Virus record (IMG/VR): IMGVR_UViG_3300025137_000246
Coordinates: 1-26,162 of that record
Length of the DNA stretch: 26,162 nt
Strand: one strand, 5' to 3'
Origin: a virus
The notes under the pieces are model-generated. The model was not told where the DNA came from, made no database searches, and saw nothing but the letters and a program-made list of their open reading frames with translations. How positions within the stretch are numbered: position 1 is the stretch's first letter; each line of letters starts with the position of its first letter. The translations under genes were made by a program, and so were the position numbers. Of this stretch, positions 16,436-25,072 are shown piece after piece.

Positions 16436-19156
16436 CTATGGACAACTTGTAGATGTACATGAAAGTGTAAATGATGAACCATTCCAATATCTATAGAAAA
16501 TACCAGTGTTATAGTATCCTGCTAAAGCCCCTCTTGTTCCTGCGCTATCCCTGTATAAGTTTGTAGCTGTACAGAAATCGGATGTGTTCATGTAAAAAGT
16601 AGTGTATCCACTACAAGTAAAACTTGGAACAGGCGAAGGACCACTCTGGACTATATACTCTAAACTAATAGACGGGTTACTAGGCGTTGGTGTAGGAGCT
16701 GGAGTCGGAGCTGGCGTAGGCGTAGGACTCGGTGTTGGCACTGGTGACGGTGATGGTGACGGTGTTGGAGTTGATGCTAAACAAGTAGTACAATTATTAT
16801 ATATAGCTACTGGACTGTTAGAGTTTATTGTACCTACGCTCCCACCATACTCATAACAATGGCCATCAGCCATTTTTACTGATTGTCCTTCTGATAATAT
16901 AGAAGTTGTAGCCACATTACTGAATGTTCCTGCGCTTCCATCACACCTGTCAATGTTATAATAATACACAGATTGTACGGGAGCTGGGCTTGGACTCGGA
17001 CTTGGAGTTGGACTCGGACTAGGCGTTGGGCTCGGAGTTGGCGTAGGACTAGGCGTTGGGCTTGGGCTTGGAGCAGTTGGCGTACATGCACCACAACTAT
17101 TTTGTACTGAAATTGTTGTTACGCTACAATCTGAAACCGTATTTACTGCTATAATTTCCCAACATTTTGTTCCATTAAATCCTGAACCACATGAGCCCCC
17201 TCCACCTCCGCTAATTTTAAGAGAAACTCCAATTGCATTAGAAGCGTAAGTTCCTGTTACAGTTACAAATGCCGTTGAACTAGAATTATTACAATCTCTA
17301 ATTTGAATATTAGTTGTTGGCGTTGGCGTAGGAGCTGGAATCGGACTTGGCGTAGGAGCAACACACGTAGTGATAGCCTGAACAACTCCTGTAGAAAGAA
17401 TTAAATATTTACTATCAGTCGATTGTGGCAAATAGCCTAATGTATTAGAAATACTAAACCATTCTAATCCTCCATTAAAGACAGTAGTTTTAGATGAATT
17501 TGCATATAGTATATCTCCAACTATAATCTGACCTACAGTTGCTCTATCAGAAAATACAAAATAATCTGTTCTAGCATTACACGCATTAGCTTCAGTATAA
17601 CCTTGTTGTGGTAAACCATTAATATACATTGATGGATTTTCACAACCCAGACAACCTCCAAAACTTGTAAGAGACTCAACACTTATATTTGAACTTGCAG
17701 TAGTGGTTTGTGTAAAGCTAAAACATAAATCACTTCCACTTACATTATATCTAACCACACTTGGGAAACTAGCAGTTGTAGTAAGTTTTCTAAATACCTC
17801 AGTTGTTGATGTCTGACATTCAGTATATATAGCATAATCATATTGCGGTGTTGCTCCACAAGCTGAACAGCTACTAAATGTAGAATTAAGAACGGCTGAA
17901 GAATCAAAAGATGTTGCAGCGTTGTCAATAATTTCCCAACAAGTAGAACCAGTAAACTCTGGGTTTGGTGCGCTAGCTGCGCCCGTTATTTGTATTACAA
18001 TACCATTAGCTAAAGTTGGCGCTGTTAAACCTGTTACTCTTACTTTGTAAGTTGGAGTCGTAGTGAAACATTCTCTTATTTCCACATCTTGGAAAGTTGC
18101 TGCTGTTGGCGTTGGCGTTGGAGCTGGTGTAGGTGTACAATTCACAATTGCGTCTACAACTCCTAGTGCACTAATTAATAAAGCATAGCCACTATCTAAG
18201 TTTGGATAATGACCATTTACGTTTGTTACACCATAAAAATTTGTTCCACCATTCCACACATTTGTTAATCCTGAATTAGTGTATATAATATCTCCAGTTT
18301 GAATCGAAGCTACATTAGCTCTTGAGGTATACATACTATTAGTTGCTTGCGCAACACACGCAGTAGCTGAGTTTCCTACTCCGTTTCCTACTGTATATGT
18401 AGAAAATATTTGTGTACCACTTACAGCAGGCACAGGACTTGGTGTAGGTGTTGGGCTTGGCGATGGACTTGGACTTGGCGTTGTAGCCTCACAAGTAGCA
18501 CAATCTCCATAAAAATCAGTTATATCATTTGTACTTGTTAATGTGGTTGTTTGTGGGCTTTCATAACAACAAACACCATCTTTTACAACAGCAGGGAACG
18601 TACTCCCTGTAACCTTTCTAAATACTTTTGTGCTAGCTCCTCCACACGTTGAAGTACTACAAAGAGTATATTCTCTAAAATCATAAGTAACCGTTGGAAC
18701 AGGTGTTGGTATTGGACTTGGTGTAGGGCTTGGACTTGGGCCAGGAGCAGGTGTTGTACCACAAGCGGCACAGTCAGCATAACTCACTAAACCATTAACA
18801 TTTATAGTAGATGTTGAACCAGTGGCTTGAGGGTTGTGATAACAAATACTATTATAAGATACAGATGCTGGAAAAGTTCCTCCTTGAACTATTCTAAATA
18901 TTTCATTACTACTTACTCCATCACAAGCTGTATACACTCTGTAATCATAAACTACTGGGACTGGTGTTGGAGTAGGCGTTCCACAGTTAGGACAATCATC
19001 TTCAGCAAATAATACTCCTGAAGCTTGTTGCCTTACTATTGATTGGTCTGAATACCACCCATCAGGAGCAAAACTAGATAGCGCTGCATCTAAATATAAT
19101 GCAGTAGCAGTTGAAAAACTTGCTGAGCTATAATAATATGTTCCTGTTGTTGCCAT
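16436..19156 (-). CDS. Modular Cys- and Pro-rich tail adhesin (906 aa)
   Basis: A mosaic of small Cys-containing modules joined by (Ser/Thr/Ala)-Pro linkers; almost certainly a surface-exposed tail fibre or receptor-binding protein. Type A modules (start YDY or YDF, then IFR or VFR...FP, end DCAxC or GCLGC) occupy about 70-132, 158-222, 437-503 and, divergent, 728-790. Type B modules (RANVASIQTGDIIYTNS...VWNGG) occupy 247-338 and 517-596, with related ends at 6-58 and 845-906. Type C modules (IREC or IRDC...CWEII...C-x-AC) occupy 353-432 and 613-690. Linkers lie at about 60-69, 134-156, 224-243, 338-350, 597-612, 689-725 and 792-824. There is no transmembrane segment or coiled-coil. Its neighbours are a large tail protein upstream and the hydroxylase/glycosyltransferase pair downstream. 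The module types are my own reading; I do not recognise a named family. Confidence 0.75.
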   Translation of the reverse strand: MATTGTYYYSSASFSTATALYLDAALSSFAPDGWYSDQSIVRQQASGVLFAEDDCPNCGTPTPTPVPVVYDYRVYTACDGVSSNEIFRIVQGGTFPASVSYNSICYHNPQATGSTSTINVNGLVSYADCAACGTTPAPGPSPSPTPSPIPTPVPTVTYDFREYTLCSTSTCGGASTKVFRKVTGSTFPAVVKDGVCCYESPQTTTLTSTNDITDFYGDCATCEATTPSPSPSPSPTPTPSPVPAVSGTQIFSTYTVGNGVGNSATACVAQATNSMYTSRANVASIQTGDIIYTNSGLTNVWNGGTNFYGVTNVNGHYPNLDSGYALLISALGVVDAIVNCTPTPAPTPTPTAATFQDVEIRECFTTTPTYKVRVTGLTAPTLANGIVIQITGAASAPNPEFTGSTCWEIIDNAATSFDSSAVLNSTFSSCSACGATPQYDYAIYTECQTSTTEVFRKLTTTASFPSVVRYNVSGSDLCFSFTQTTTASSNISVESLTSFGGCLGCENPSMYINGLPQQGYTEANACNARTDYFVFSDRATVGQIIVGDILYANSSKTTVFNGGLEWFSISNTLGYLPQSTDSKYLILSTGVVQAITTCVAPTPSPIPAPTPTPTTNIQIRDCNNSSSTAFVTVTGTYASNAIGVSLKISGGGGGSCGSGFNGTKCWEIIAVNTVSDCSVTTISVQNSCGACTPTAPSPSPTPSPTPTPSPTPSPSPTPSPSPSPAPVQSVYYYNIDRCDGSAGTFSNVATTSILSEGQSVKMADGHCYEYGGSVGTINSNSPVAIYNNCTTCLASTPTPSPSPSPVPTPSPTPTPAPTPAPTPTPSNPSISLEYIVQSGPSPVPSFTCSGYTTFYMNTSDFCTATNLYRDSAGTRGALAGYYNTGIFYRYWNGSSFTLSCTSTSCP
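16682..16772 (-). repeat. (T/S/A)-P linker-coding tract of the adhesin, C-terminal
   Basis: About fifteen degenerate hexamers of the form GGnGTn/GGnGCn on the + strand encode dipeptides Thr-Pro, Ser-Pro, Ala-Pro and Val-Pro between the fourth type A module and the C-terminal module. Third-position variation is high, so the protein pattern rather than the exact DNA is conserved. Confidence 0.85.
16979..17082 (-). repeat. Longest (T/S)-P linker-coding tract of the adhesin
   Basis: A roughly 104-base array of GGACTC/GGCGTT-type hexamers encodes seventeen or so Ser-Pro and Thr-Pro dipeptides (for example SPSPTPSPTPTPSPTPSP). This is the longest such linker in the window and the best single candidate for clustered hydroxyproline glycosylation. 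Confidence 0.85.
18426..18484 (-). repeat. (S/T)-P linker-coding tract of the adhesin, third linker
   Basis: A hexamer array encoding Thr-Pro/Ser-Pro dipeptides (TTPSPSPSPSPTPTPSPVPA) between the second type A module and the first type B module. Shorter tracts with the same pattern lie at 17313-17362, 18104-18137 and 18956-18980 in the same gene. Confidence 0.8.
18691..18757 (-). repeat. (S/T)-P linker-coding tract of the adhesin, second linker
   Basis: Encodes TTPAPGPSPSPTPSPIPTPV between the first and second type A modules. The hexamer pattern is the same as in the other linkers. Confidence 0.8.
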
Positions 19157-19167
19157 TTACAATTTTA

Positions 19168-19175
19168 CAAAGTTA
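19168..19175 (-). promoter_or_regulatory. TAnnTTTG promoter-like element before the adhesin gene
   Basis: The - strand reads TAACTTTG followed by TAA, inside a gap of only 24 bases between the 1655- and 906-residue genes, ending 11 bases before the ATG at 19156. If it is a promoter the leader would be only a few bases long. Confidence 0.5.
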
Positions 19176-19180
19176 ACCAT

Positions 19181-22100
19181 TTATACTGAACATCTTGAAT
19201 CTCCACATCCTGATACTTGAACTATTACTTCTCCGTTTTGCCCAGTTCCTCCAACATCATATAAAGACGCACATCCAATTGTTGTTCCAAATTGATATTG
19301 AACTTCATCGCCCACAACTATATTTAAAGTTTGATTTGCTTTTAAATATACCGCTTGTAAGCTTACACAATCTATTCCCAAGAAGTAATCATACACTGGT
19401 GCTGGTGCTGGCGTTGGCGCTGGTGTAGGGCTTGGCGTTGGCACTGGTGTAAATGTACAATTACAACATGCATCAAATAAACTTGTTGATGAATAACAAA
19501 GTTGTTGACCTACTGAATTTCTTAAATCATATATCAAATAAAGTTTGTTTCCATTTGCAGGCAAACCAAATTGAGCGCTATATAATGTTGGCGCTCCACT
19601 TGAATTAATAGGGGTAGCTTGAACAGAAGCAGCTAATAAAATATTAATATCCGTAGAATTATTTCCAAACAAAGCATCCGTCCTCAAATATCTAAATTCA
19701 TTTTCTGTAGGGTCAAATTGGAAATTATCAAAATTTATTTTATTACTTCTCATTGTTATAACAGCACCATTTGGTGGTATAATTCCTGAACCTTGTGGAC
19801 CTTCTAACTCTCTATATTGAGAAACGATAGGGTCGCTTGGACTAGCTAAAAATGTAACTAAATCAGATTGAGTTGGAGAAACTATCGATGAGTCAGACCA
19901 ACTAAATTCTGTGTGTGAAAATTGTCCAGAGTTTGCATTTGTTGTAAGCGTTACACTATAAACACTAAACAATTCTTCTTCTGGACATTTTACCGTTACT
20001 TGAATTGTATCGTTTACTATTGCATCAGACGAAACAATCATAACAACTTCAGTAGGCGTGGGATTTGGTTTTGGAAATACTAAAGTACCACTTTGATAAA
20101 CAACACCTGTTGTGTATGTAACACCATCATAGATAGCTTGAATGGTATAACCAGTACCCGAAACCTGTCCTTCAGTTTCAATATCTACTCCTGCTTCCGT
20201 AACAACTTGCTGTTCTGTTCCCTCGGTAACTATTAAATCTGTATTCTCAAAAGGAATTACATAATCTATTTCTACATAATACAACTTAGTAGGAGGCCCG
20301 ATGTCTTCACCTATATCGACACAATACACAAATTCTTGACCAGCAACAATTGTAATGTTTTTTGTTACACCACATGCTGTACATAACTCTGTTTCTGGTT
20401 TAACAATTGTGTTTGTTGTAAAAACATATTCTTGCATATAGGGGTCATACCCACCTAATTTTTGTGTAGCCGAAGCTTCAGCAAATAAATCTCTAAACCA
20501 GCTTCTCATTCCCTCATTAGAAATCACAGTTAAAACTTCATTCTGAGCTGAACTACCTGTAAGTTTTATAACAACATTTCTTTTTGCATCTGTAAAGTAT
20601 TTATTCTCACCAAACGTAGCAAAACTTTCAGGGTGATTACTAATACCAAACTCTTCTATTCTTGCAATTTGTGTGCCCAATACTTCTGGAACTGATGTTA
20701 CCACTCCTCCTCCTGTAGAATCAGATAATAAATTTTTACCTGCAAGAACGTAGGATATTTTATCTTCCTGTAGAGTAAGTACGTCCGTCTCTCTGGCAAA
20801 TAATATTTCAACATCACCATACGTTTCTTCTAATGGTTTAAAATTAGCTAAACCTAAATTAAACTCATTAAGCCTGTTTACATTTGATTCATCATTAAAA
20901 ACTCCACTATAAGTTATGTCAGCAAATCTATGCGCAGCTTTGTATTCCTCATTAGATGTTGTAAAAACTCTATTTCCTAAATTAAAAGATTTACCTTTTA
21001 TTGAATCTCTAATCCTATAACTTTCTACACCATTTCCAAAAGCATAACAATTTGTAAAACCAGGGTTTATTTTAGCAGGCAAAGTAACCGTTTGATTTTG
21101 AACATTACCTAAATGAAAACCATTGCTTATATCAAAAGATTCACTGTTTTCATACCAAACGTCAGGCAAAGCATCTGCTGGTTCTGTTTCAAAAACATAA
21201 GTAGCTCCATCTCCCCTATACACTGTGAATGAAATTTCAAGCATAGACTCAGTTGCATCCGTGTCACCATAAGAAATAGGACCTGAAGCTAAAAGATATA
21301 TTAAGTTGTTTCCATTAGAGTCTTGTGTGCTGTCATCCTCATATAATCTGTAGTAAAAATTTTCATTAAAATCTAATGTTGAAGGACTCCCCCCTCCAAA
21401 ATAAGTAGTAGCGTTCAATTCACCAATGTTTTTACAACCAAGATTTACATTAGGAGTTGTAAAAGGTGGGGCGCTATTGGTTACTTGAGGGCCTACAAAA
21501 GTATTATTAATAACTATCTTTTCACCTGGATTTTTAATTCCACTATTTAAAGTGCTAGCAACGTTATCGCCAATAAACCAATTAGCCATATTGGTGTAAT
21601 TGGTTGATGCAGTAAGCGTTTGCTCTAAGGTGTAATTTTGTCTTCCCCCAGCATTACTTGAGCCCGTTCCGTTTCTTCTTGTTTCAATCCTCATTACAAT
21701 TCTACTTCCTACAGGCACATCGTATACGTCATAAGTTGAAGTTAAAGGAGCGCTTCTATTTACTGTAGTAAAAAACGGGAATGCTATTGTAGGTATATCA
21801 CCACTAGTAGTACACGTTTTTTTAATTGGGTCAACAGCAATTACAGCATTAGGGTCTTGTATAGATGAAAAATTAGAAGCGTTTATTTTCATGTACACCC
21901 CTCCTATAACATCTACTGCAGTTCCTGCAGCATCAAAAATTGTAATAAATCCGCTTGCTTGAGCTTCTTTTTCTAATACGGTTGCTCTAATACATCTAGT
22001 TGTTGGTCCAGTATTGTCAGCCTTTACAATCAATGTATCACCCGCCTCTACTTTAGTAGCATTTTCACCATCTAATAAAAAATAACTTGAACTAGAAACA

Positions 22101-24148
22101 GTATCTCTATAAGCTATATTACTATATATAGTTTCATAAGTATCTTTTGTAGGCTTTATAACAAACTTATATTTTGTTGCCCAAGCAGGCGCAGGAGAAT
22201 TTTGAGGTATTTCTACTTGTATAAAGTTTTTACTAGTAGACTGGCTGCATGGTATGTTAATTGAAGCACCTTCTTGAGCAGTACTAACTAAAGCTGTAGA
22301 TGCACGATTAAAGTCATCCATGTAAACAATTCCAACTTCGTAACCTCTATTACTATGTAAACTCTCAGCATTTCCAGTGTCATTAAATGTAGCACTCTCA
22401 TTGACAATTCTCCAATAAGCATACCCTGACTGTGAAACATTGTCTCCGTAAAGTCCAGCTAAATTTTGTATGTTTAAAAGAGTTGATGATGTTCCGTTTA
22501 TTGTTGCTGCTATAGACTCTCCTGCATTAGGCAATACAGCCGTTCCCGAAGTTCTTCCTGTTTGCTGCAAGCTATAAGTAGAATCTAAATTTTCAGGTAT
22601 TGTTCTGTTAAAAACATCTGTTAAAGTATTTCCAAGACCAGCTTGAGCATTAGCAACAGTTTGTATTGTTCCGTTTACCCCATCAGTTCCTATCTTTTCT
22701 TGAAAATCTGTACTTGTAACAAAATTATATACATTTGCATAATCTTCAATTAAAGTATAAGACCACGACATGTCAAATACAGCTGTCGTAGGCGTTGGGT
22801 CAACAGCAACACTACCTATTTTTTTAAACTCTATAAATGTAATACCAAAATTAAAATTTAAACGTGTTCCTTTTTTTAATTTAGATTCTCCTTGCACTAA
22901 TGGACTTAAATCAATATTTAAAATTGAATCAGAAATAGTTGAACTTGAAGATGTGGGTGTGTACGTAAACTGACCAGCACTTGTGTGAGCTTCAGTAGTT
23001 ATAACTGATATTAATTGTGATTTATAACTAGCTGTAAAATTTAAAGCAAGAGAAGTGCCGTCAGATGTTTTTAAATCATATCCTTCAAAATAATTACCAT
23101 ACATCAATCTGTTACCCATCAACGTTTGAGCTTTAGCTATTTGAGGAACATTGTCATACAATCTTAAAATTTCTGAACTTGGTAATACAGTAAATATTTC
23201 TCGATTAGTAAACTCATACTGTAAGTCAGTGTTATTTAAGTTTCCTAAATCTTTTCTTTTATTTAAAGTTTTAATAACCTTTATAGATGAATTATCTGCT
23301 TCTTTAAATAATAATTGAATATCTGTAACACTTGAACTACCTGTATTATAAGTAATAGATACAGCGTTATTTTGATTTACCATACCTTCATTCAGATAAC
23401 TATTAGTAGTAAAGTCAAAATTACCCGGACTAAATGCTGGCTCAGTAAATTGTGATATAGCAGAAAACTCATTGTTAGCATACTTATATCTGTAAGCAAA
23501 ACATAAAAACTTATCTTCTAAATATGCATCAGTTATACTTGCAACATAATAAGGCACGATTTTAGGAGAGCTTGTTGGAGGTTTCTTAATTACCAATATA
23601 TCATCTTGGTTAAACACATCCACATTTACTCCCAACAAAGGGTCACCGTAGTTTTGATTAATATTAACTACTCTAGGAGGGTTTGTGTTATCTGTAAAAA
23701 ATAAAAGATTATCAATTTTATCTACACCTGTAATTAGAAAATTTGGATTAAAATTTAATGTTGTATTAATACCGTTGCCGTCATTTATACTTATTACATG
23801 ATAAATAAGTTGTCCGGTTTCAACATCAAAAGAAACAATTAAATCTAGTTTACCAGTTGCTCCTTGTGTAAATGCTGGGTCATGAACAAACCAGTACAAT
23901 GCTAAATTAGCTCCATCTTCAAAAGCACCAATACATCTAGCTTGCGAACTTAATGCTGTGCCATCAATATACTGAAGGGTTGTTAGCGGCAAATTACCTT
24001 TAGAATTTTCAACAGCTCCAATCTCAGAATCTTCTGTAGAACCAAGCCTTACATTTACAGCATTTATATACTCTCCATTAGGGACAAGCCTTTCGTCAAG
24101 GCTTTTGTTCATTCGGCCCGCTATAAAATTTCTTTGAATGTTTGCCAT
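19181..24148 (-). CDS. Large tail hub/nozzle-type structural protein (1655 aa)
   Basis: The N-terminus MANIQRNFIAGRMNKSLDER followed by LVPNGEYINAVNVRLGS is characteristic of a large tail (stabilisation-type) protein in crAss-like and marine Bacteroidota phages. The region to about residue 400 has repeated short strands and NPPRVVNIN-type segments compatible with a beta-propeller, as in P22 gp10 or T7 gp12 nozzle proteins. The rest is beta-rich, with CTAC near residue 1250 and VEIDYVIPFENTDLIVTEGT further on. A (Thr/Ser/Ala)-Pro linker lies at about 1566-1584, and residues 1585-1655 form a Cys-containing tail starting VYDYFLGIDC, similar to the adhesin modules. It starts one base after the stop of the 306-residue ring protein. 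The structural role is confident; the exact tail ring it forms is inferred. Confidence 0.7.
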   Translation of the reverse strand: MANIQRNFIAGRMNKSLDERLVPNGEYINAVNVRLGSTEDSEIGAVENSKGNLPLTTLQYIDGTALSSQARCIGAFEDGANLALYWFVHDPAFTQGATGKLDLIVSFDVETGQLIYHVISINDGNGINTTLNFNPNFLITGVDKIDNLLFFTDNTNPPRVVNINQNYGDPLLGVNVDVFNQDDILVIKKPPTSSPKIVPYYVASITDAYLEDKFLCFAYRYKYANNEFSAISQFTEPAFSPGNFDFTTNSYLNEGMVNQNNAVSITYNTGSSSVTDIQLLFKEADNSSIKVIKTLNKRKDLGNLNNTDLQYEFTNREIFTVLPSSEILRLYDNVPQIAKAQTLMGNRLMYGNYFEGYDLKTSDGTSLALNFTASYKSQLISVITTEAHTSAGQFTYTPTSSSSTISDSILNIDLSPLVQGESKLKKGTRLNFNFGITFIEFKKIGSVAVDPTPTTAVFDMSWSYTLIEDYANVYNFVTSTDFQEKIGTDGVNGTIQTVANAQAGLGNTLTDVFNRTIPENLDSTYSLQQTGRTSGTAVLPNAGESIAATINGTSSTLLNIQNLAGLYGDNVSQSGYAYWRIVNESATFNDTGNAESLHSNRGYEVGIVYMDDFNRASTALVSTAQEGASINIPCSQSTSKNFIQVEIPQNSPAPAWATKYKFVIKPTKDTYETIYSNIAYRDTVSSSSYFLLDGENATKVEAGDTLIVKADNTGPTTRCIRATVLEKEAQASGFITIFDAAGTAVDVIGGVYMKINASNFSSIQDPNAVIAVDPIKKTCTTSGDIPTIAFPFFTTVNRSAPLTSTYDVYDVPVGSRIVMRIETRRNGTGSSNAGGRQNYTLEQTLTASTNYTNMANWFIGDNVASTLNSGIKNPGEKIVINNTFVGPQVTNSAPPFTTPNVNLGCKNIGELNATTYFGGGSPSTLDFNENFYYRLYEDDSTQDSNGNNLIYLLASGPISYGDTDATESMLEISFTVYRGDGATYVFETEPADALPDVWYENSESFDISNGFHLGNVQNQTVTLPAKINPGFTNCYAFGNGVESYRIRDSIKGKSFNLGNRVFTTSNEEYKAAHRFADITYSGVFNDESNVNRLNEFNLGLANFKPLEETYGDVEILFARETDVLTLQEDKISYVLAGKNLLSDSTGGGVVTSVPEVLGTQIARIEEFGISNHPESFATFGENKYFTDAKRNVVIKLTGSSAQNEVLTVISNEGMRSWFRDLFAEASATQKLGGYDPYMQEYVFTTNTIVKPETELCTACGVTKNITIVAGQEFVYCVDIGEDIGPPTKLYYVEIDYVIPFENTDLIVTEGTEQQVVTEAGVDIETEGQVSGTGYTIQAIYDGVTYTTGVVYQSGTLVFPKPNPTPTEVVMIVSSDAIVNDTIQVTVKCPEEELFSVYSVTLTTNANSGQFSHTEFSWSDSSIVSPTQSDLVTFLASPSDPIVSQYRELEGPQGSGIIPPNGAVITMRSNKINFDNFQFDPTENEFRYLRTDALFGNNSTDINILLAASVQATPINSSGAPTLYSAQFGLPANGNKLYLIYDLRNSVGQQLCYSSTSLFDACCNCTFTPVPTPSPTPAPTPAPAPVYDYFLGIDCVSLQAVYLKANQTLNIVVGDEVQYQFGTTIGCASLYDVGGTGQNGEVIVQVSGCGDSRCSV
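19395..19450 (-). repeat. (T/S/A)-P linker-coding tract at the end of the large tail gene
   Basis: A hexamer array (GGTGCT, GGCGTT, GGTGTA) encodes PVPTPSPTPAPTPAPAPV just before the final 70-residue module of the 1655-residue protein. It shows that the linker type is shared among three neighbouring virion genes. Confidence 0.8.
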
Positions 24149-24149
24149 T

Positions 24150-25070
24150 TTACTTTATCCACTTATCTTCACCTCTCATATTCATCATTAATCTACTTGG
24201 GTGAATGTTACTTAATCTGATTTTAGCATTTCTTAACAAAGCTTGTTTGTTTTTTCTAACCCTGTTAACTATATACTCTTGAACTCCAAATTTACTATTT
24301 AATAAAGCATACTGTATATAAGCATAAATATAATCTTCAAATAATTTATTTACACTCATTTTAGAATCATCACCATTTTCCATTCCATCAGATATATATT
24401 GTAAAACACATTGTCTATTAGCCATGGTTGAATCAAAATTAATAACACCAGCTTTTTTATCAATTGTAAACGTTGGGTTTATATTAGCTGTTTCCGTGTT
24501 TAAACCATATCTAGCTCCAATACGAGAATTGTATATGTCGCCCTCACAATCAACACAATTACCGTTCTCATCAGCTTCATTGTTTTGATTCAAATAAATA
24601 CTATTTAAAGAACCATCTTTTCTAGCGGCATCTAAAGTTGAACTTACTATAGTTGCGCTATTGTTTGCATCGTATGTAAAAGTAGATGAAGAAGATTGAA
24701 TAAAAGAAACCGCAGATTGTACTTGTATATTCTCAGTAAGCTCTCTTAAAGTATTTCCTTGAAATAAATAAAGCTTAACCCAATTGACATAATCTGAAGG
24801 TAAAACAAATCTTAAGTCATCATAGACAGTAAGCTCTAAATTTTTAATTTCTTTAAAAGCGTCATAGTTTAATTCCTGTATTCCTCGTTTTGCGTGAAAT
24901 AAAATTTTAAACCTATTAACATTGTTTACTAAACCATGATTCCCAGCATACATTAATTGAAAGTTCTTAACGACATCTTCTAAGCTCACATATTGATACG
25001 AGCCCCAATTTTCATCCGTTGGATTAACACCATCATTAGTATAATATTTTCTTTGATTTATATATGCCAT
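24150..25070 (-). CDS. Ring (head-tail adaptor) protein, crAss-like type (306 aa)
   Basis: Starts MAYINQRKYY and contains YVSLEDVVKNFQLMYAG (27-43), NVNRFKILFHAKRGIQELNY (50-69) and a strand-rich PSDYVNWVKLYLF. I associate these motifs with head-tail adaptor/ring proteins of crAss-like phages (P22 gp4-like position). The middle carries a CVDC pair. The C-terminal 80 residues are helical and basic (RVRKNKQALLRNAKIRLSNI). It stands between another ring-type protein (gap of two bases) and the large tail protein (gap of one base), as expected for connector genes. The assignment rests on remembered motif similarity and order. Confidence 0.7.
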   Translation of the reverse strand: MAYINQRKYYTNDGVNPTDENWGSYQYVSLEDVVKNFQLMYAGNHGLVNNVNRFKILFHAKRGIQELNYDAFKEIKNLELTVYDDLRFVLPSDYVNWVKLYLFQGNTLRELTENIQVQSAVSFIQSSSSTFTYDANNSATIVSSTLDAARKDGSLNSIYLNQNNEADENGNCVDCEGDIYNSRIGARYGLNTETANINPTFTIDKKAGVINFDSTMANRQCVLQYISDGMENGDDSKMSVNKLFEDYIYAYIQYALLNSKFGVQEYIVNRVRKNKQALLRNAKIRLSNIHPSRLMMNMRGEDKWIK

Positions 25071-25072
25071 AA

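Noticed and set aside
16682-17082. Regular G-rich repeats that could suggest a CRISPR array or a tandem-repeat locus
   Set aside because: The units are degenerate hexamers with no unique spacers. They keep one reading frame and encode X-Pro dipeptides, so they are coding linkers.
16876-17094. Alternative - strand frame through the linker region giving a Gln/Arg/Val-rich product
   Set aside because: It is a frame-shifted reading of the repeat-coding tract of the adhesin, not an independent gene.
16436-19156. Possible diversity-generating retroelement target in the adhesin
   Set aside because: No reverse transcriptase gene and no template-like near-repeat with adenine-specific differences are visible in the window.
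24153-24164. TTATCCACTT, close to the canonical DnaA box
   Set aside because: It is a single copy inside the codons for the last residues of the 306-residue ring protein, with no cluster of boxes or origin-like context.
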